A program made the position numbers and the translations under genes. Below the pieces are notes generated by a model. That model was given only the letters and a program-made list of their open reading frames with translations, did no database searches and had not been told where the DNA came from. A stretch of 64,000 nucleotides of DNA from Mytilus edulis (lineage: Eukaryota; Mollusca; Bivalvia; Mytilida; Mytilidae), in the NCBI RefSeq assembly GCF_963676685.1, contig NC_092356.1, positions 19,145,750-19,209,749 on the forward strand, given 5' to 3'. Positions 47,412 through 60,100 of the stretch are shown piece by piece (the stretch's first letter is position 1; every line of letters starts with the position of its first letter).

Positions 47412-47679
47412 GGCTGCAACCATTTGATTTTCTGGGGGGGGGGGGCTATGGTTTTTTTTTCTAGACAATTTTTTTTTTCCCGCCTGCGACGAAAAACAAT
47501 CTATTTTTTTCTTTCAATTTTAGCATTACATATAGTGGCAGCTGAGGGTGAAACAAACAATTATTTTTTCTCAGAATCAAAAACAAATTATTTTTTCTCT
47601 CCAAAAACTGGAAACAAACTTTTTTTTCCAAAAAAAACATAGCCCTCCCCCCCCCCCAGAAAATCAAATGGTTGCTGCC
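47412..47679. mobile_element. Inverted-repeat element with G12/C11 tracts
   Basis: GGCTGCAACCATTTGATTTT at the left, followed by CTGGGGGGGGGGGGCTATGG, is mirrored at the right by CCATAG-like text, an 11-base C-run and AAAATCAAATGGTTGCTGCC. The interior is T-rich/A-rich with 'ttattttttct' words. A weaker relative lies at 54416-54685. Confidence 0.7.
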
Positions 47680-47879
47680 TTATTTCTTTATCTTTTATTT
47701 TAAGACTTGTAATATGTACATAATGAACGGTCTTGATAGTTACAATGTACATAAAAGGGGGAGATTTGTTCGCAGGTACGTCCAAGATCATCCAAACTCT
47801 CCGAATTTTGGCATTTTCCAAGTCAGACCGTGTATTGTTTGTTTTGTTTTGTGTGGCTGTTATTAAGGTGTTGGTTGTT

Positions 47880-48210
47880 CCCCAGGTCTGTCAGTTTGTT
47901 GACCCGTAATTGATTGACATATATACTTTCTTTCATTTGAAACAGTTTGTGGTCCGTGATTGATTGAAACGAGTACTATAAGTCTGTCTGTCTGGCGGGT
48001 TTGAGTCAGTTTGTGGTCCGTATTATTTTGATTGACATAGATGCTGTCATTAGAGTCTGCATGTGGTTCGTATTTGGTTGACATCGGTACTGCATTAGCG
48101 TCAGCTTGTTTTCCGTTATTCATTGGCATTGGTACTGTTATTTTACATGTTTGAGTCAGTTTGCTGTCGCTTGATTGACATATGTACCGTAATAGGTGTT
48201 ATTAGAGTCA
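47880..48210 (+). repeat. Degenerate tandem repeat upstream of the zinc-finger gene
   Basis: About five units of 55-80 bp share 'gagtcagtttgtggtccgt', 'tgattgacat' and 'gtactgttat'. The last unit ends about 150 bp before the coding exon and probably lies in an intron or 5' flank. Confidence 0.6.
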
Positions 48211-48354
48211 AATGAAACGGAACAAGTTTCAGTGGTATTTTAAACGCGATGTATAATCTGCCTATTTTTAGATACAGATATTGAACTTTTTAAAATTATT
48301 TCAGTATGTAACATATTAACTGTTTATTTTATTTTACAGAAGTAGTTATTTGAC

Positions 48355-49551
48355 ATGGAACCTGAGGAATTAACTTGCAAGCAGTGCGGTAAAGAGTTCA
48401 ATTACAAAAATGGCCTACTACGTCATCAAAAACTAACACACGCTAAAGAAAGAAAGTACGAATGTGAAATATGTAATCGTAGATTCGGATACAAAAATAT
48501 TCTGTTAGAGCATCAAAATATTCATTTTGGTATTAAACCGTATAAATGTAGTCTGTGCGATAAAAGATTTGCTGCACGCTCTAATCTCGTGCAGCACAGA
48601 ACTGTACATAAGCGCCCTCTATCTTGTACGGTGTGTCCACAGCGTTTTCTAAGCGAGGATGCATTACAAAGACACATAAAGGGGCACCAAGGAACTGTGC
48701 TATCTTGCAACTTGTGTTCATTTTCAACTCCAAATCAAATTACGTTAAATGACCATATTCACACAAGTCACGCGACCGAATTGAATAAACAAAAGACATT
48801 TGTTAGTACTCCTGGTAATTATGACAGAAAGCAACTGCGTCGTAGATCAAGTTCTAGACAACAGGCATTTGACCCAGATTCATTACCAACTTTCAAACAA
48901 GATTTTCAGCATCCAATAGCAGACGATGCAATCATTCATAACGCTCCCTTTTCTGCAGTTAGCCAAAGCAATACTGAGAATGTAATCATTAAAGCAGAGC
49001 CGATGTCGCCAAAGATTGACATGTACTTACATAATGCAGAGAGCACTAGTGCTATTGAAAGCGTTCAAAAAGATAACCCGGTTTTGAACTTTTCCGATAT
49101 TCATTCTGTTAGTGATGATAGAGTGTCCACTCCACGTTCGTATTCATCGCAGTCCAGAGAAGGGGGAATTGCTGATTCAACAAGTGGTTTGGCGGAAGTC
49201 TTGGCAAGGATCCACACGTGTATTCGATCATCTGAAGAACTGAACGCACGAACCATTCCGCGTCTTTCAATTAACGTCGATCCACCGAGACATACACGTG
49301 ATTTCAGTTCACAGTTCACATCTGAGAGGTCAGATATTCCTTCTGTAAGAGAAATAATGTCATATCTAGAGGCACAGGGGAAAATATTCCGTTGTCACCA
49401 TTGTTGCATTATGTTTGAAGACCGTGGATTGTACATACTCCATACTTCGCTTCACGGACAGTCGAATCCGTGGCAGTGTAATGTGTGTAACAAACTATGC
49501 CTGAATAAAAATGATTTTCATTTGCATCAAGCCAACCAGCAACATGAATAA
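48355..49551 (+). CDS. C2H2 zinc-finger transcription factor, Ikaros/Hunchback-like, 398 aa
   Basis: The coding region is one exon; TTTTATTTTACAG| at 48339 is a good acceptor 15 bases before the Met, so at least one upstream non-coding exon is likely. The N-terminal array has five fingers: C8-H29, C37-H57, C65-H85, C91-H111 and C118-H139 (the last with a four-residue H-x4-H). Residues 140-344 are Ser-rich and probably disordered, with a basic patch RRRSSSR near 162-168 and a SUMO-type motif IKAE at 212-215. The C-terminus holds two fingers spaced C-x2-C-x12-H-x3-H (347-367) and C-x2-C-x12-H-x5-H (375-397). That spacing pair at the extreme C-terminus is the dimerisation module of Ikaros and Hunchback proteins, so a nuclear DNA-binding, self-associating regulator is inferred. 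Assignment to Ikaros, Hunchback or another branch cannot be made by eye. Confidence 0.93.
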   Translation: MEPEELTCKQCGKEFNYKNGLLRHQKLTHAKERKYECEICNRRFGYKNILLEHQNIHFGIKPYKCSLCDKRFAARSNLVQHRTVHKRPLSCTVCPQRFLSEDALQRHIKGHQGTVLSCNLCSFSTPNQITLNDHIHTSHATELNKQKTFVSTPGNYDRKQLRRRSSSRQQAFDPDSLPTFKQDFQHPIADDAIIHNAPFSAVSQSNTENVIIKAEPMSPKIDMYLHNAESTSAIESVQKDNPVLNFSDIHSVSDDRVSTPRSYSSQSREGGIADSTSGLAEVLARIHTCIRSSEELNARTIPRLSINVDPPRHTRDFSSQFTSERSDIPSVREIMSYLEAQGKIFRCHHCCIMFEDRGLYILHTSLHGQSNPWQCNVCNKLCLNKNDFHLHQANQQHE

Positions 49552-49640
49552 CATGAATAACTTCGTAAACTGTTTCGATTGTACAAAAATGTGTACAGTT
49601 ACATGTATGTAGACTAGAACGCTGATCTGTTAGAATGTCA

Positions 49641-49646
49641 AATAAA
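49641..49646 (+). promoter_or_regulatory. Poly(A) signal of the zinc-finger gene
   Basis: AATAAA lies 90 bases past the stop codon in a plausible 3' UTR. Confidence 0.55.
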
Positions 49647-49829
49647 ATCAACAATACAATTTAACGGTTGTTTCAAGAATTGAAGGGTCATTTTTTAATA
49701 TTTAGGAATTGAATATTTTTTTGTAAATCTTTTTGAGCAAGAAGAGTTGACCGAATTACATTATGTATGTAGCTCATTTTTCTGTGTTATAACGGCACAT
49801 TAATTACAAATGATTTTCCTTTGGCAATC

Positions 49830-50340
49830 GTTCGTTTGTCCCAAAACTTGTTTCCGTTCTCCAACTTTAGTTTTCCTCAACCAAATGTTATGAAACTTAT
49901 ACAAAATGTATATTACCACAAAACACATATTGAGTCTGAAGTTTGATGGGGTCACTTCTTTTACCGTTCTAGAGTTATTCCCCTTTATAAATGGAATAAT
50001 GACTATAATTTTCGTTTCCGTTCTCTAACTTTAGTTTGCCTTAACTAAATGATTTGAAATATATACACAATGCTTATTACCACAAAAAAGATCAAGATTG
50101 AACTTTTACCGTTCTAGAGTTATCCCCTTTTACAAATGGAAAACATATGCTGAATTTTCGTTTCCTTTCTCTAACGGAAGTACTGTATGCCTCAACCAAA
50201 TGTTGTGAATCTTATGAACAATGCTTTTTACCTCAAAAGGAAAGCGTAACTTCTAAGTGTCTTGAGTTATATTCCTTTACATTTTATGCAAGCGTGGTCA
50301 TCGTCTGTGTCCCATGGATATATTCCCATTTAATAACTTG
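49830..50340 (+). repeat. Repeat family H, second array
   Basis: Three to four units contain 'gtttccgttctctaactttagtttgcct', 'attaccacaaaac' and 'taccgttctagagttat'. The same family occurs at 45520-46080. Confidence 0.65.
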
Positions 50341-51345
50341 ATATCAAGTTTAAGCTTAGCAAAATTAAATGCAATAAAAAGATTGCTACACTTAATAATA
50401 ATAAACATTACGCACGAATACATTTTCTCTTGTCGTCAGCTCTTTCGTTGTCAGTAAAATGTTATGTTCTACCCTCGTACAAACAAACCTCTTAGTATAT
50501 ATAGGGGTCACTTATATGGAGATGGTAGAGATCGACAAAAAATGACTATACTTTCTAGTTGTGATCGGTGTATCCTGTTTTTCATTTAAATGAATAAAAG
50601 ATAAATTTCTATAAAACACTCTCCATAAATTACATTATTTATACTAGATGGTTTATATAATACATGAGGGTCTGAAAATAGAAGAATTTGCAATAAACAA
50701 AATAGAGAATTAAACGATAAAGATTTGGGAATATTAAGCATAAGAGAACGAAAGGGATTTACAAATTTAAAGAAAACCTAAATAAAACCTTCTTTCATCC
50801 AGACCCTCGGTATATGTGGTACATGTATTTATTCATTTGAGTTTTAATCTCGGTCCTGCCTTTTTTTTTAATTTAGTATTAGATTATCCCGACTTTTCCA
50901 CATAAATTGTCATCATGATTGTTTTCCACGTTGATCATTCTCTCCTTTTTTTTTTACTCAATCCTCCTGTCCTGTCTATTTTTTCCTAATTCAGTTATCC
51001 AACATCCCCCCCCCCCCCAATCCGCCACCTCTAAACATGGATGTTCCCTTGCATTTTTGATTCTGTTGATCACTTTTTAAATGTATTCCCTAAAAAACAA
51101 GTATCTTTTTCGTGTGCATTGCATTGCACACATGTCTTCTTTGACTGTTCATGACGTTAAAATACTAAATCCCTGGGAAGTGTTTTCGTTGAATTTAGTC
51201 TTTGATGCACGATTTTTTGTTATTAATTGTTTTGGCTTTAAACTAGCTGTCAGTAACTGCAAGTACTCTCAAATTGTACTTTCGTATTAATTTGACCTGT
51301 TGATACTATTTGTTATGCTTTTTTGTCATTTAATGTTACCATGGA
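50341..51345. other. Gene-free stretch
   Basis: About 50680-50810 is the A-rich 'gagaa/gaacgaaag' repeat ending in ATCCAGACCCTCGG. A C-run lies at 51006-51018. No exon was recognised. Confidence 0.45.
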
Positions 51346-51356
51346 TCTTGTCTATA

Positions 51357-51846
51357 GGTAAACGGACAGAAAGTCACAGGACAAAAAGTCACAGGACATA
51401 AAGTCACAAATTTGATAGGACAAAAAGTCACAAATAATTTATTGACCTATTTTTAATATACAAGAATAAATCTTGAAATATTTACGTTTAAATACATATA
51501 TTCGTATTAGAGTTTAGGAAATGTGTCAGTATACTTGAAAAATGAAGATTTATTTAATTTTAATCATGCATAAGATGTTTTTCTTGGCACCATGAAGCCA
51601 TTTAAGTGCCAAGTCACTTTGACATTTTGTTTTTTTAACAATTATTTGATAATCTTTGATATTTTTTTGATATATTTTGTTTAAAAAGTTGGTTTATATA
51701 CAATAGTTTAAGAAAAATACAAAAATATTTTTGTAGAAATAAGCGTTTTTTATTCAAAGAAAATAATCAGAAAAAATGAATTTTTGACTTTTTGTCCTGT
51801 GACTTTTTGTCCGTGACTTTTTGTCCTGTGACTTTCTGTCCTACAT
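51357..51846. mobile_element. 490-bp MITE with iterated 'gtcacaggacaaaaa' inverted ends
   Basis: TCTTGTCTATA stands at both borders (51346-51356 and 51847-51857), a probable target duplication of 8-11 bp. The left end repeats GGACA(G/A)AAAGTCACA three to four times. The right end is the inverse, GTGACTTTTTGTCC, also in three to four copies. The AT-rich core has no ORF. Confidence 0.8.
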
Positions 51847-51857
51847 TCTTGTCTATA

Positions 51858-54167
51858 TACCAGCTCTAGTTATTTGAAATTACTACAAATGTTCACTTCT
51901 TCGTACTCCGAACATCAAAATTATTTAATTTCTCCTTAAATACTGTGTTGGCACCTGTACAGGCTGTTTTTTTTGGCCGACCGTGCAAGGGCTGTATAGC
52001 CAGTCAAGGTCGTTAAAAACTTCCATTTGTTGTACAGGCTGTTTTTATCTAGCACCAGTTGTATAGTTTTATTATTGATATTCGCTCCATATGTACCAAG
52101 TGTCAGATTAGTTTTATTGATAAACAAGAATTTCTTGGTATTCCTAAACGGAAGATTATACACACAGAAGAAGAAGTATACTAAACAACAAAATTATTTT
52201 CATTTACCTGTGTATAATATGGCGCAGGTTTTTTTCAAAATTGTTTAACGTTTCACAGCGTTATCATACTTTAACTTTGTTTAAACCTGTTTAATTACTT
52301 TTTACCTTAATTATTTATTACATATAATTTGTATTAATTACGTATTTGCATTCGGGTATCACGGATCAAATTTATTCGTTCATTGTGTGTTAATTTGCGT
52401 TATTTGATGGCGTTAAGCGTTCCAATTGATATATTATAGTGTGTTTTTATATTTTGTGATGTTATACTATTGTTTTAGAAAAGGGAGAAGGTTTGGTACA
52501 ATTAAAACGTTCAAACCCACTGTAATTGTTTGCACCTGTCTTAAGTCACGAAACTGATGTTCAGTAGTTGTCGTTTGTTGATGTGGTTCACAAGTGTTTC
52601 TCGTTTTTCGTTTTTTTTTTTTAATGTAGATTGATTTTGGTAATCCAATTCGTTTAAGAAAAATTGCTAATTCAAAAAAGAAGATGCGGCATATGAGACA
52701 ATTCTCCACACGAGATGTTAATATCCTATATAGACAGTGCAATGGTTACTTATGTTGATGTTGCTCATCATCTCCGCCATTTTTGATATTTTATCAACAA
52801 GATAAAAATTCTTTGTATGGTTTTATTATGAAAAATATTAATTACATAGGACTATCTCGTGGCAACTCAATCAGGTAAACACTTTGAAAAATGTGATATT
52901 TCTTGAACAAGTATCAACATTGTGTAGTTTTGCAGAATTCTATAATGATGGTAGTTCCTACCACTGAAATTTACAAAATTTTACAATATCAGTGATGGAT
53001 CCAAGTGAAAGGCGTTGAGGGCGTACGCGCTGCCCTTTACTCGCAAACAATTATCTGACGATTTACATGATTTTCTTTATCCTTAAATCGTCCCACTATT
53101 TTCTTGCCATACGTATTTCGTTGCTAGAATGTCACCCTTTTTACAAAAAAAAAATTGTGACTCCGCCCCTGATTATAGAAACCATTATTTGCATATATAA
53201 TACAGGTGTGCTCAACGTATCATTTCTCGGCGCGACCAATCTGCAACATCAATCAAGTGCTCGTTTGACACTACATTGCATACATAAGCATACATCAATT
53301 TCTAAATGATAATGATCTCAATTTGAATTACGAAGCACTATATTTGTAGTTGATGCTGTTTGAAATGACATATCATTTCTCAAATGTTCTATCTGCAACA
53401 TCAAGTGCTCGTTTGACACTACAATAAATAGACATGCGGTTTAATTGTTGAATAATGAGGAGTTTAATTTGAATAATGAAAAAGGCACAAGTTGATGCAA
53501 TTTAAAATGACATTTTATGTTTGTATTTGTATATATTCAAAATGTAAATGTTCATCTGCATTTGCATCTTGTAATCCAATTCACTGAATTATCACACTTC
53601 CACACAACCTTTGAAACAGAAAGTTAAATTAATCCATGTGATACATGTAATCCTTGAGATGCATATTGAAGCTTTGTAACGTACGCTATATCATGTGCTC
53701 AATGTTTACATACCAAGCATTTATTTATAATAGTTTTAATGTACAGTAACTGGCTCTAAGTCTGAATATGTTGTGTCGGAATTCACATTTTTCTACATAT
53801 TTCTAAAGAAAGGTAACATGAACAAATTGATTCCAATCAATGGTTATCATAACGTAATTACAGGGTATTTTTTTTTAATTTGGGTACGTTTGCGATTTTG
53901 AAATTCACTGCTAGTTGAAAATCGAAAAGTCAATTTCAGGAATAATTTGCACATGATTTTCTCTTTGAAAGAACAAAACAAAATGATAATGCTATAGGCC
54001 ACTGTCTGGTCCTTTGAATTGATTATTGTCCGATCGTAAGAACAAGCTTAAGAGAGAACCAGTATCATATTGTACAAATGTCACCAGTAGCCTCTGTTTC
54101 GAGGATTGCTATTTATATCCACGAGCTTTGTTACAGCTTCCGATCTACTGCCTTGTACAGAATATCC
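51858..54167. other. Gene-free stretch
   Basis: About 52525-52735 is a mixed mussel repeat with a family A-like end (AAGAAGATGCGGCATATGAG). About 52990-53175 is a diverged copy of the 'gtgatggatcc' repeat seen at 28165. A 45-bp phrase (ATCTGCAACATCAATCAAGT and ATCTGCAACATCAAGTGCTC) occurs at 53241 and 53392. No exon was recognised. Confidence 0.45.
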
Positions 54168-57100
54168 TCACCAAACGGAACACTTTTTTACAGGATTCAT
54201 AAAACTCCCCACCGGACAATTGTAAACTCTTGCAAATTCTGCAAAGTTCTGCAAAGTGCCAATAACCCTAAAATAAACATAAATAATTAAGAATACGAAA
54301 TTACAAAAAAACCTAACATCATGGTATATTTTAATTGAAAGAGAAACACCAAATAAAAAAATATTTGCTTTTTGCATCATCAATAATATAAGAACTTGAT
54401 CTTAGATAGCAACCAGATAACTTCAAGGGGAGGAGAAGGGGCAGTGTTATTTTTGTTTTGTTTGAGTCAGAATTTTGTTTGGCGAACAATTTTTTTTAAA
54501 TTTACTTTTTCAACGATTTCAATCAAATTATTCTTTTCTATATTTTACACTATAAGTAATGGGGAAAATCTGAGTTCAGAATTGTTCTTTGTCCTCTGCT
54601 TGAACAGAATATTTTTTTTTTATCAATGTGGGAATCAGAATAATTTTTACAGGAAAAACCATACCCCTTCCCAGAAGTTACTTAAAGACTCTCAGCATAA
54701 AATTCTATCAATATCAATATATATATAGATATGAAAATAGTCTTTTTCAAACCTACCTAAACCTTGCTGGACTATGAACAGCAGTCAGTATACTGCCGAT
54801 GGCATCTTTCTTTCTCATATTTGTGCATCTAATCTAAAATCATATTGAAATTTATATTATTCATATTTTAAATGATTATAATTTAGATTCTACGAGGTAC
54901 GTCTATTTCTTGGAATTTTTAATTTCAACTGAATTCAAATAGCAATTTTTTCAATGAGGTAAAAAAACAACCATAAAAGTTAGTGTTTAAAATACTGTCT
55001 TCAGCAACGGATCATATGTAAAACTCGAAATAATTTGGTCAGCCGCCATACAATTGAGGTCAGTCGTTGTAAATTTCCTGTGCTCTGTATTGATGCAATA
55101 CAAAACATGGTCTGAATATAATAAAAGAAAACGGATAATTGACAACATCCAACCAAAGATCAATGGATGTAGAAGTTAGCAAACATCTTTACTAAACGTT
55201 TTGGGGTAAATATTTTATGCATATTCAGAACGAAGTAAACCGAGTTGGAGTTATTGTTTTTCGTAGATTGGTGTTCTAGTAATTGTAATCCATTTTCATA
55301 TTCAATGTACCTGAGCAAATGCTATAAAGAACAATTGATTATTGGTCAGATTAACTCCAGGTAATAACTTTTCTTCACCACCATTGTGCTTTAGCCATTT
55401 TTGATATCCCTGAAATTGATTTTAAAATCGATAAACACTATTTACGTATATGAGGTAGTTTCCACTGCGGTTAAAATTTGAAAGAATGTCGTATTTTGAA
55501 TAAAAAAAATTCCAGATTACAAAAGACTAGAAAATAACGCCACGAAATTGGCTAAATTAAAATTTCCCTATTTTTGTTTCATTAATATATATCTTAAAGA
55601 ACTACAAATTAAAGAAACGACAGACACACACTCCTCTGCCTCATTTTTAGACTTTTACCTAGAATTTGAAATAAGTAGTCATCACAGTACCAGAATCTAT
55701 GACAAATGAGACATTTGAACTTAAGAATTTGTCATCGGATTGGACCTTTTTTGTCCATCTTTAACAAAAAAAATCCAACTTTTGCAATTACATATAGAAG
55801 CAATTTATTTTTTTAAACTCAACGTTGAATTTATTTTTCAATCTCTTCTTATTCTCAACGTAACACTTGAAAATGACAGGTGAATGTTCTTAGCCTGGGA
55901 CTGTTGTATTTAAACAGTCTCCACAAAATTTATGATTTAGTATTTCTTACACGGAAGCTTTGTTTAATGCCACCATTGTCAGCAATATTTTCACCAAGAG
56001 TGTTGATACCATTCATCTGAAATATTTTTAAAGAAACTGTTTTATTTTTCATTACACATTTTATGCTTAATTTACAGCCAAAGAAACAAGTCTTATTTTG
56101 AATGTCTGAACAATTTAATAAAATGTTCCGGATATTAAAAAAATGGCTTTAAATAAAATGCATCTTATCACATGTATTTTTCGTCTCTCTTTCACACTGA
56201 CGAAACAACAAGGAAAACACAGCTTAAGCAAATCTTTCTCCACTAGTGGCACCTGTCATGTTGTTCATAACACCAATATATGACTTAATGATTTAAACGG
56301 GTCCCTTATTTTACCGCTCTTTTATACATATTCTACTTTTTGTGACGATACAAATTAAAAAAAAAAAAATCAATAGGATTATATCCTAACTACAATCCCC
56401 TTCCCATTTCATGAATGTGACCTACCGAATTAGACTATTTACCGGGTTTGTAATAAAATGAGCAACACGACGGGTGCCACATGTGGAGCAGGATCTGTTT
56501 GCCCTTCCGGAGCACCTGGGATCACCCCCAGTTTTTGGTTGGGTTCGTGTTGCTTAGTCTTTAGTTTTCTTTGTTATGTCATGTGTACTATTATTTGTCT
56601 GTTTGTCTTTTTCATTTTAAGCCGTGGATTTGCCAGTTTAAAGTTTGACTGTCCCTCTGGTATTTTTCGCCATTCCTCTATAGGAATATTCTTCGTTATA
56701 TAGATTGTTACAACAGGCACACAACTTTAGTGTGTGATCCTTCAAGTGGAATTCGGTATTGTGCACGGAGACGAATAGACAGTACCATAGAAAAATTATA
56801 GAAAGCAACACCAAAAATGAATGTCCAATAGACATGACCACAAACATGTTCTTAACAGATTAGGGGAAGACTATTTGATTATCTGCTGGTATGACCGAGG
56901 ATTAAAGAAAATAAAGTTCGTTTCTATGTTTGTTGCATTGTTGTTTGTTTTTTGTTGCACTTCAGTGTTCTGTTGTTTTGTTGTTTTTCTCTTATAGCTG
57001 ATGTGTTTTCCTCGGTTGTAGTTTGTAACCTGGATTTGTTTTCTCTCAATGGATTCATGACTTTTGAACAGCGGTAGTCTACTGTTGCCTTTATTAACCT

Positions 57101-60100
57101 TGCCCGGTAAGTACTAAATAAATCTAGCTTATTCTCCTTTTCATAAGCAAAAGGACTATGGGTAATCCCGTGGTTCGTACACCTAAATAGAAAAAACACG
57201 TTACGTCATTGGTTGAATTTCCATTGTTAAGAACGTTTTGAACCAATCACATCGTTTTGGTGATTGCTTTTGAAAATTTTACCTTAAATGCATTAGATTC
57301 TGAAACGGCGAATTGAAAGTCATCCTATAAGTTAGTATAATGCCTAACAACAAATTACATGTCTCCTCCCAACCATAAATCAAATATTACCTTGATTCCA
57401 CCTGCCTCCGGTAATCTAAAGTTACCATACTGGTTCTTAAAACAATCCGTTTTTTCGTTAAACCTTTCAATAGCACTATCGTTCCACCATTGATCAAGTC
57501 GACCATCTTTATCAAATTGACGACCTTCAACATCAATTAAAAGACATGGTATATGTCATAATATGTAAATACAGTCTTGCTCTAATTCCAACGAAACATG
57601 GAGTACACTTGCTTGGCGTCAACATTAAATTACATTTACATTTACAATGTCAGTTGGATATTGAACTAAGAAATAAGTATAAATAATTTGTACATTTTGA
57701 AATGTGAAAAATTAGGATTGTTGATCATTTACAGGATATATTGAGTTTTTTTCCGTATACAACATTGCATCACTATTTGATTTTGGGGCCTTCTGTGTAG
57801 TAAACATTTTTACGGCCATTATTCTATTCTGTATATATTCATGTCAAACCGAATAATACCAGTCTTTAAATTCCGATTTATCTCCGATTGCTATACTTAC
57901 TCTGATTGGTTGTCATCGACTAGAGGACGCGGAATTAATGCATTTTGTTTCTATAAAAGTATTATGGAGCTGATATACATCAGTACTTCCTCCCTACACA
58001 TGCTATATTTAAGTATGTAATTTATCCTTCATACCTCCGTCATCAAATCCGTGTGTTATTTCATGTCCAATCAAAGTTCCGATGGCGCCGAAGTTCAGAG
58101 ACCTGTTATAAAATTTCTTTTAAAATATCTTATAGAATTAGAAGGTACAAAATACTAAGACCTGAGAAATATTGTAGAAGAAGTATATCAACTGAATAAA
58201 TATTTATGAAGCTAAAGCTTCCCCTTTCGGAGCTTCAGATAGTTTTCACTATCAAATCAAATTACATTGTAGGTTCGTGTTGTTCAGTCTTTAGGTGAAC
58301 CATGTTGTGTTTTGTATACTGTTTTTTTTTTAGTTTTTCTGCCATGGCATTGTGAGTTTGTTTTCAGCTATGAGTTTTAATATATTTTTGATGCATTCTC
58401 CTCTCTTTATTGGTGAATATGGCAAACATAACAAGACTGAAAACGAATTAACCAATTAACTTATTATAAGGGTTTGCAAAAAAGACCATGCTTGATGAAA
58501 GATATAGTCTGTCAGTGAAAAAGAATTTTTTATACCTTTCATTGGCTAATTTTCCCCGTATACCTTGCCACGGGTTTTACCCCCAATAAAAATTCTTAAA
58601 TTTGTCATGGAATTTAGTTTCAGTAAAAACAATAACATTCACACTGAGGCGGCATAGGGCAAACATCAGTCAATCAATCGAAAACACACATTGGCACCAC
58701 TAAGCATTTGAGCGTCCCAAAATAGTAATTCGTTTAGTATATGACTTTAAGGTGGTGCCAAACACATTGACTAAAATTAATTTGGCTCGTTTTAATTTCA
58801 TAAACTTTTGACAAAACATTTACTTTCATTGACAATTTGACAAAAATAAAAAAAATCAAGAAACTTGAACCACACTCTTTATCAGAAGAAAATCGTTGGA
58901 TATAAAACAGTTGATAATCACTTATTTTGACCAATGAAAAGCTTAATATTTCCTTCACAATAGAACGTGATTAAAACATTCAGCTGATTTTTGCAGAGTT
59001 ACCTCCCATTAGTTTAATGTACCACCAAAGCAGGATAGTTGCAGTAGATTTATTACATTAGATCGAATATGAACTTGACATTTTGCATGTTTTCATGCTT
59101 AATAAGGACACAATAACAATACAAATACAACACTTTTTACCACAACTGGTCTTTATGATAATATGGTTGCTGTAAAATTCCGGCAGGAAATACTATAAAT
59201 AGAAAAAAATATATATTCTTATCCTGAAACCTACGTAATTGTAACTTGTACAATTATTGTTGAATCAAACATGCTTTGCCTGCCTTACATATCATATTGA
59301 TCATACATGTACATTCGATTCGTAGAAATATTTCGTATAAAGTTGAAACATATATTGTATCTAAGGTTTCAAGCTTTCCGTAGAAAAATCAAAATTCCAA
59401 TAAAATTAAGTTTCGTACGAATTCGACAAGCAGGCATTGGTCTTATTTTTCTTTATCAGATATCATTCTAACAAAGTTCTTTTCTTAAAGTTTCTGCCAA
59501 AAAATAAAACTGTAAGGAAAAATAATGTACCTACTTATCCTGTTGTCAGTAGAACTGTAGTAAGCATTGACAGTTGACGGAGAAGTTTCCCAACTACAAA
59601 ACATGAAAAAAAATCTGTAAGTTAAATAAAATTGAGAAAGGAAAAGGGGAATGTGTCAAAACGACAACAACTCGGCCATACAGCAGACAACAGCCGTAGG
59701 CCACCAATGGGTCTTCAATGTATTGAGAAACTCCCGCACCTGTAGGCGTCCTTCAGCTGGCCCCTTAAAAATATGTATACTAGTACAGTGATAATGGACG
59801 TCATACTAAACTCCGAATTATACACAAGAAACTAAAATTAAAAATGATACAAGACTAACAAAGGCCAGAGGCTCCTGACTTGGGACAGGCGCAACATTGC
59901 GGCGGGTTTAAACATGTTTATGAGATCTCAACCCTTCCCCCATACCTCTAGCCAATGTAGAAAAGTAAACGCATAACAATACGCATATTAAAATTCGGTT
60001 CAAGAGACGTCCGAGTCCGATGTCAGAAAATGTAACAAAAGAAAATAAATAAAATGACAATAATACATAAATAACAACAGACTACTAGCAGTTAACCGAC

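Noticed and set aside
47265-47642. 125-codon plus-strand ORF rich in Phe
   Set aside because: It reads through the T-rich interior of the G12/C11 inverted-repeat element.
54168-54383. 71-codon minus ORF taken as a separate short gene
   Set aside because: Its last 33 codons are the terminal exon of the M13 peptidase; the upstream codons are intron.
56458-56703. 81-codon [16 protein letters not shown]...
   Set aside because: The reverse of it appears at 37577-37873 as part of interspersed repeat family C. It is repeat-derived.
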